From positions 1 through 7,634 of the forward strand of contig CAZAQB010000155.1 in the NCBI GenBank assembly GCA_964487155.1: DNA of 7,634 bases. The letters are read 5' to 3'. The notes beneath the pieces are model-generated. The model had not been told where the DNA came from. It worked only from the letters and a program-made list of their open reading frames with translations, and searched no databases. The translations under genes were made by a program, and so were the position numbers. Within the stretch, counting starts at the first letter, position 1, and each line of letters opens with the position of its first letter. Shown piece after piece: positions 5,732 to 7,634 of this stretch. The stretch is from CAZAQB01 sp964487155 (GTDB taxonomy: Bacteria > Pseudomonadota > Gammaproteobacteria > Nitrococcales > Nitrococcaceae).

Positions 5732-6840
5732 GCCGCCCTCACCGTATCCGCCTCGGCGTTGAAGAGGTGCAGGGCGTCCGGCGACACGCGCACGGTCAGC
5801 AGATCGTCCGGCTGCGGGCCAAGCTCCTGGAGCCGTTCTGGCGTCACTTCGACCTGCAGGACCAGATCCATGCTGCCTTCGGGAGAGACATGCACGCGAT
5901 AGGCCGCGCCCAGGTATTCGACGCTGCGCACCCGTCCGCGTCCCTCGTTGATGGCCGCGGGTGCGTTGCGGCTCAGGGCGAGGTACTCGGGGCGCACGCA
6001 GCAGATGACCGGCATGTCGCCGCCATCCTCGTTCTCGTTTGGCGGTGTATGGCCGCCGGTCTCGACGCGCCACTCGGGGGTGAATTGCAGCATGCCGTTG
6101 CCGTCCCACACTGCGGGGATGATGTTCATGGTGCCGATGAAATCGGCCACGAAGGGATTGGCCGGCTGGTTGTAGACGCCCGTGGGCGTGTCGATCTGCT
6201 CGACGCGGCCCGCGTTCAGGACCATGATCCGGTCGGCCATGGTCAGCGCTTCTTCCTGGTCATGGGTCACCATGACCGTCGTTACACCGAGGTTGCGCTG
6301 CAGGTGCTTGATCTCGCCCCGCAGGCGGGTTCGCACTTTCGCATCGAGGGCCGACAGCGGTTCGTCGAGGAGCAACAGCGAAGGATTGGGGGCTAGGGCG
6401 CGCGCCAGTGCCACCCGCTGTTGCTGGCCACCGGACAATTGGGCGGGATATTTGTGCTGCTGTCCATCGAGGCCCACCAGCGTCAGCATTTCGGCCACCC
6501 GTCCGGCGCGCTTGCCCGGATCCCAGTCCCGACCTCGCAAACCGTAGCTGATGTTGGCCTCCACGGTGAGGTTGGGGAACAGCGCATACGACTGGAAAAC
6601 GATGCCGAAATCGCGACGGCCGGGAGGTAGGTGTGAAATTGTTTCGCCCCGTTGGCGCAACTCGCCGGCGTCCTGAAGCTCCAGGCCGGCAATGCATCGA
6701 AGCAGAGTGGTCTTGCCGCAGCCGGACGGGCCAAGGAAGCAGATAAATTCGCCTTCCTGGACGTGCAGCGATACATTATCCAGCGCTGTCGTCGAGCCGA
6801 AGCGTTTGCTCAGATTTATGATATCGAGAAATCCAGGCAT
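5728..6840 (-). CDS. phnT: 2-Aminoethylphosphonate ABC transporter ATP-binding protein (370 aa)
   Basis: Energises uptake by hydrolysing ATP at the inner face of the membrane. All nucleotide-binding motifs are intact: Walker A GPSGCGKTT (37-45), Q-loop Q83 in VFQSYALFP, signature LSGGQQQR (135-142), Walker B LLLLDEP (155-161), D-loop SALD (163-166) and switch histidine H193. The region after about residue 240, with FIGTMNIIPAV and a C-terminal beta-rich part to 370, corresponds to the TOBE-type regulatory domain of importers in the spermidine/putrescine and iron(III) class, to which the phosphonate PhnT (TIGR03258) group belongs. The ATG at 6840 has a weak Shine-Dalgarno site (GGAATGAG). The gene starts 85 bp after the binding-protein stop, a gap that contains a strong hairpin, and its stop overlaps the permease start by 4 bp. 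The transport substrate is assigned from neighbours (phnX, FAD enzyme, HD oxygenase); the ATPase alone would not show it. Confidence 0.9.
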   Translation of the reverse strand: MPGFLDIINLSKRFGSTTALDNVSLHVQEGEFICFLGPSGCGKTTLLRCIAGLELQDAGELRQRGETISHLPPGRRDFGIVFQSYALFPNLTVEANISYGLRGRDWDPGKRAGRVAEMLTLVGLDGQQHKYPAQLSGGQQQRVALARALAPNPSLLLLDEPLSALDAKVRTRLRGEIKHLQRNLGVTTVMVTHDQEEALTMADRIMVLNAGRVEQIDTPTGVYNQPANPFVADFIGTMNIIPAVWDGNGMLQFTPEWRVETGGHTPPNENEDGGDMPVICCVRPEYLALSRNAPAAINEGRGRVRSVEYLGAAYRVHVSPEGSMDLVLQVEVTPERLQELGPQPDDLLTVRVSPDALHLFNAEADTVRAA

Positions 6841-6875
6841 GGGCTCATTCCATCCGACTTTAGAGGCACTAGGGA

Positions 6876-6909
6876 CCGGCCGGCGCGCCGAAGCACGCTG
6901 GCCGGCCGG
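6876..6909 (-). other. Intergenic hairpin between binding-protein and ATPase genes
   Basis: CCGGCCGGC (6876-6884) is the exact reverse complement of GCCGGCCGG (6901-6909), giving a 9-bp all-GC stem with a 16-nt loop. In the minus-strand transcript it lies just after the binding-protein stop. No U-run follows, so it is not a classical terminator. Hairpins at this place in importer operons often protect the 3' end of the binding-protein mRNA or lower expression of the following genes. That role is inferred. Confidence 0.55.
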
Positions 6910-6925
6910 GTTGGCCCTGGAGGCG

Positions 6926-7634
6926 CTATTCGGCCTCGGTCTTCATGTCGTATCGATCGCGCCATTCATTCAAAATTTGTATTCTATTTGATGCGGCCCA
7001 GGCGAAATCGTTGTCGATCATTCGGTCGCTAATGTTCTCGGGGAAATATTTTGGGAGCTCGCCAATGCCGGGCATCGCCACGACGGCATACTGTTTCGCG
7101 TATATTTCGTTGGCCTGGCGGCTCACCGACCAGTCCGCCAATTTGCGCGCTGCTTCCAGTTTGTCGGTGTTGTGAACGATGGCGAAGGCTTCCAGATCCC
7201 AGCCGACGCCTTCCTCGGGAGCGATGACCTCGATCGGTGCCCCTTGCTCCTTGAGTTGGGCACCCCGATAGGCGAACGAAATGCCGACCACGGCTTCGCC
7301 GGCGGCGGCGCGCTTGCACGGCGCCGAGCCCGAGTGCGTGTATTCACGAATGTTTTCGTGCAGGGCATCCATGAAGGACCAGGCCTTCTCTTCGCCCCAC
7401 ATCTGAATCCAGGAAGAGACATCCAGAAAGCCGGTACCCGAGGAGTTCGGGTTGGGCATGATCACATGGCCCTGGTATACGGGATCGGTCAAGTCCCACC
7501 ATGAGGTGGGCGCCGGGACGCCGGCTTTCTTACCTTCGATCGTGTTGTAGCAGATCGAGGCGATCCAGGCGCGCTGCCCCACCCAGACCTGGGGGGTGGC
7601 GGAGTCGACATACTTTGCGTCGAGCTTGTCGAGG
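6926..7634 (-). CDS. 2-Aminoethylphosphonate ABC transporter substrate-binding protein (partial, N-terminus beyond right edge)
   Basis: Periplasmic receptor that delivers the phosphonate to the permease. About 236 C-terminal residues are present; the frame stays open to the window edge, so the signal peptide and roughly the first 100 residues lie outside. A GTG at 7582 is only an internal valine: residues before it (KYVDSATPQVW) read on naturally. The motifs PTSWWDLTDPVYQGHVIMPNP and NSSGTGF are characteristic of iron(III)/phosphonate-type binding proteins (SBP class II, TIGR03261-like), in which the SSGTG region and nearby loops hold the anion. The later FAYRGAQLKEQGAPIEVIAPEEGVGWDLEA is the second-lobe part. 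The gene is first of the visible operon (binding protein, ATPase, permease, phnX). The AEP specificity follows from the operon; an iron- or other anion-binding role cannot be excluded from this fragment alone. Confidence 0.85.
   Translation of the reverse strand, partial: LDKLDAKYVDSATPQVWVGQRAWIASICYNTIEGKKAGVPAPTSWWDLTDPVYQGHVIMPNPNSSGTGFLDVSSWIQMWGEEKAWSFMDALHENIREYTHSGSAPCKRAAAGEAVVGISFAYRGAQLKEQGAPIEVIAPEEGVGWDLEAFAIVHNTDKLEAARKLADWSVSRQANEIYAKQYAVVAMPGIGELPKYFPENISDRMIDNDFAWAASNRIQILNEWRDRYDMKTEAE

Noticed and set aside
5732..6109. N-terminal extension of the permease
   Set aside because: Arg-rich, lies within the ATPase gene in a shadow frame; the GTGA overlap at 5731 is the natural start.
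5512..6396. 294-codon plus-strand open frame
   Set aside because: Antisense to the permease start and the ATPase, both of which have intact motifs.
7580..7582. GTG 7582 as start of the substrate-binding protein
   Set aside because: The frame continues to the window edge with protein-like sequence, and a start here would remove the signal peptide and first lobe.
1..7634. CRISPR array, tRNA/rRNA, insertion sequence or integrase
   Set aside because: No regularly spaced direct repeats, no cloverleaf or rRNA signature and no transposase or integrase frame was seen on either strand.

Overview
The window is about two thirds GC, uses many GTG/TTG starts, and has a palindrome-rich intergenic stretch. 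Together with the gene content this suggests a high-GC proteobacterium. The paired REP-like hairpins lean towards the gammaproteobacteria, but this is inference only. The functional core is a gene set for uptake and breakdown of 2-aminoethylphosphonate (AEP) and related aminophosphonates.

Layout. Positions 1-65 may hold the last residues of an unidentified plus-strand gene. Positions 66-719 carry no convincing gene. They hold four REP-like hairpins in two inverted pairs (188-290 and 477-571) around a C/T-rich palindrome (406-431). A plus-strand Nudix hydrolase (720-1235) follows; it has no obvious link to phosphonates. Next is a plus-strand pair: an FAD-dependent aminophosphonate oxidoreductase (1417-2568) and, 16 bp later, a PhnZ-type HD-domain oxygenase (2585-3136). 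Facing them on the minus strand is an operon read right to left: substrate-binding protein (cut by the right edge, stop at 6926), ATPase (6840-5728), fused two-domain permease (5731-4019, overlapping the ATPase stop by 4 bp) and phosphonoacetaldehyde hydrolase phnX (3959-3156). The two units converge with only 19 bp between their stop codons.

How it works together (inference from families). The binding protein captures an aminophosphonate in the periplasm and the permease/ATPase imports it. The FAD enzyme would oxidatively deaminate AEP or N-methyl-AEP to phosphonoacetaldehyde, which PhnX cleaves to acetaldehyde and phosphate. The HD oxygenase would cleave a 1-hydroxylated aminophosphonate, giving glycine and phosphate in the case of hydroxy-AEP. 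The usual partners PhnW (AEP transaminase) and PhnY (AEP 1-hydroxylase) are not in the window. The most interesting point is therefore that two C-P cleaving routes sit together, with an oxidase where the transaminase would normally be and an HD oxygenase without its hydroxylase. No regulator is visible; the promoter of the transport operon lies beyond the right edge.
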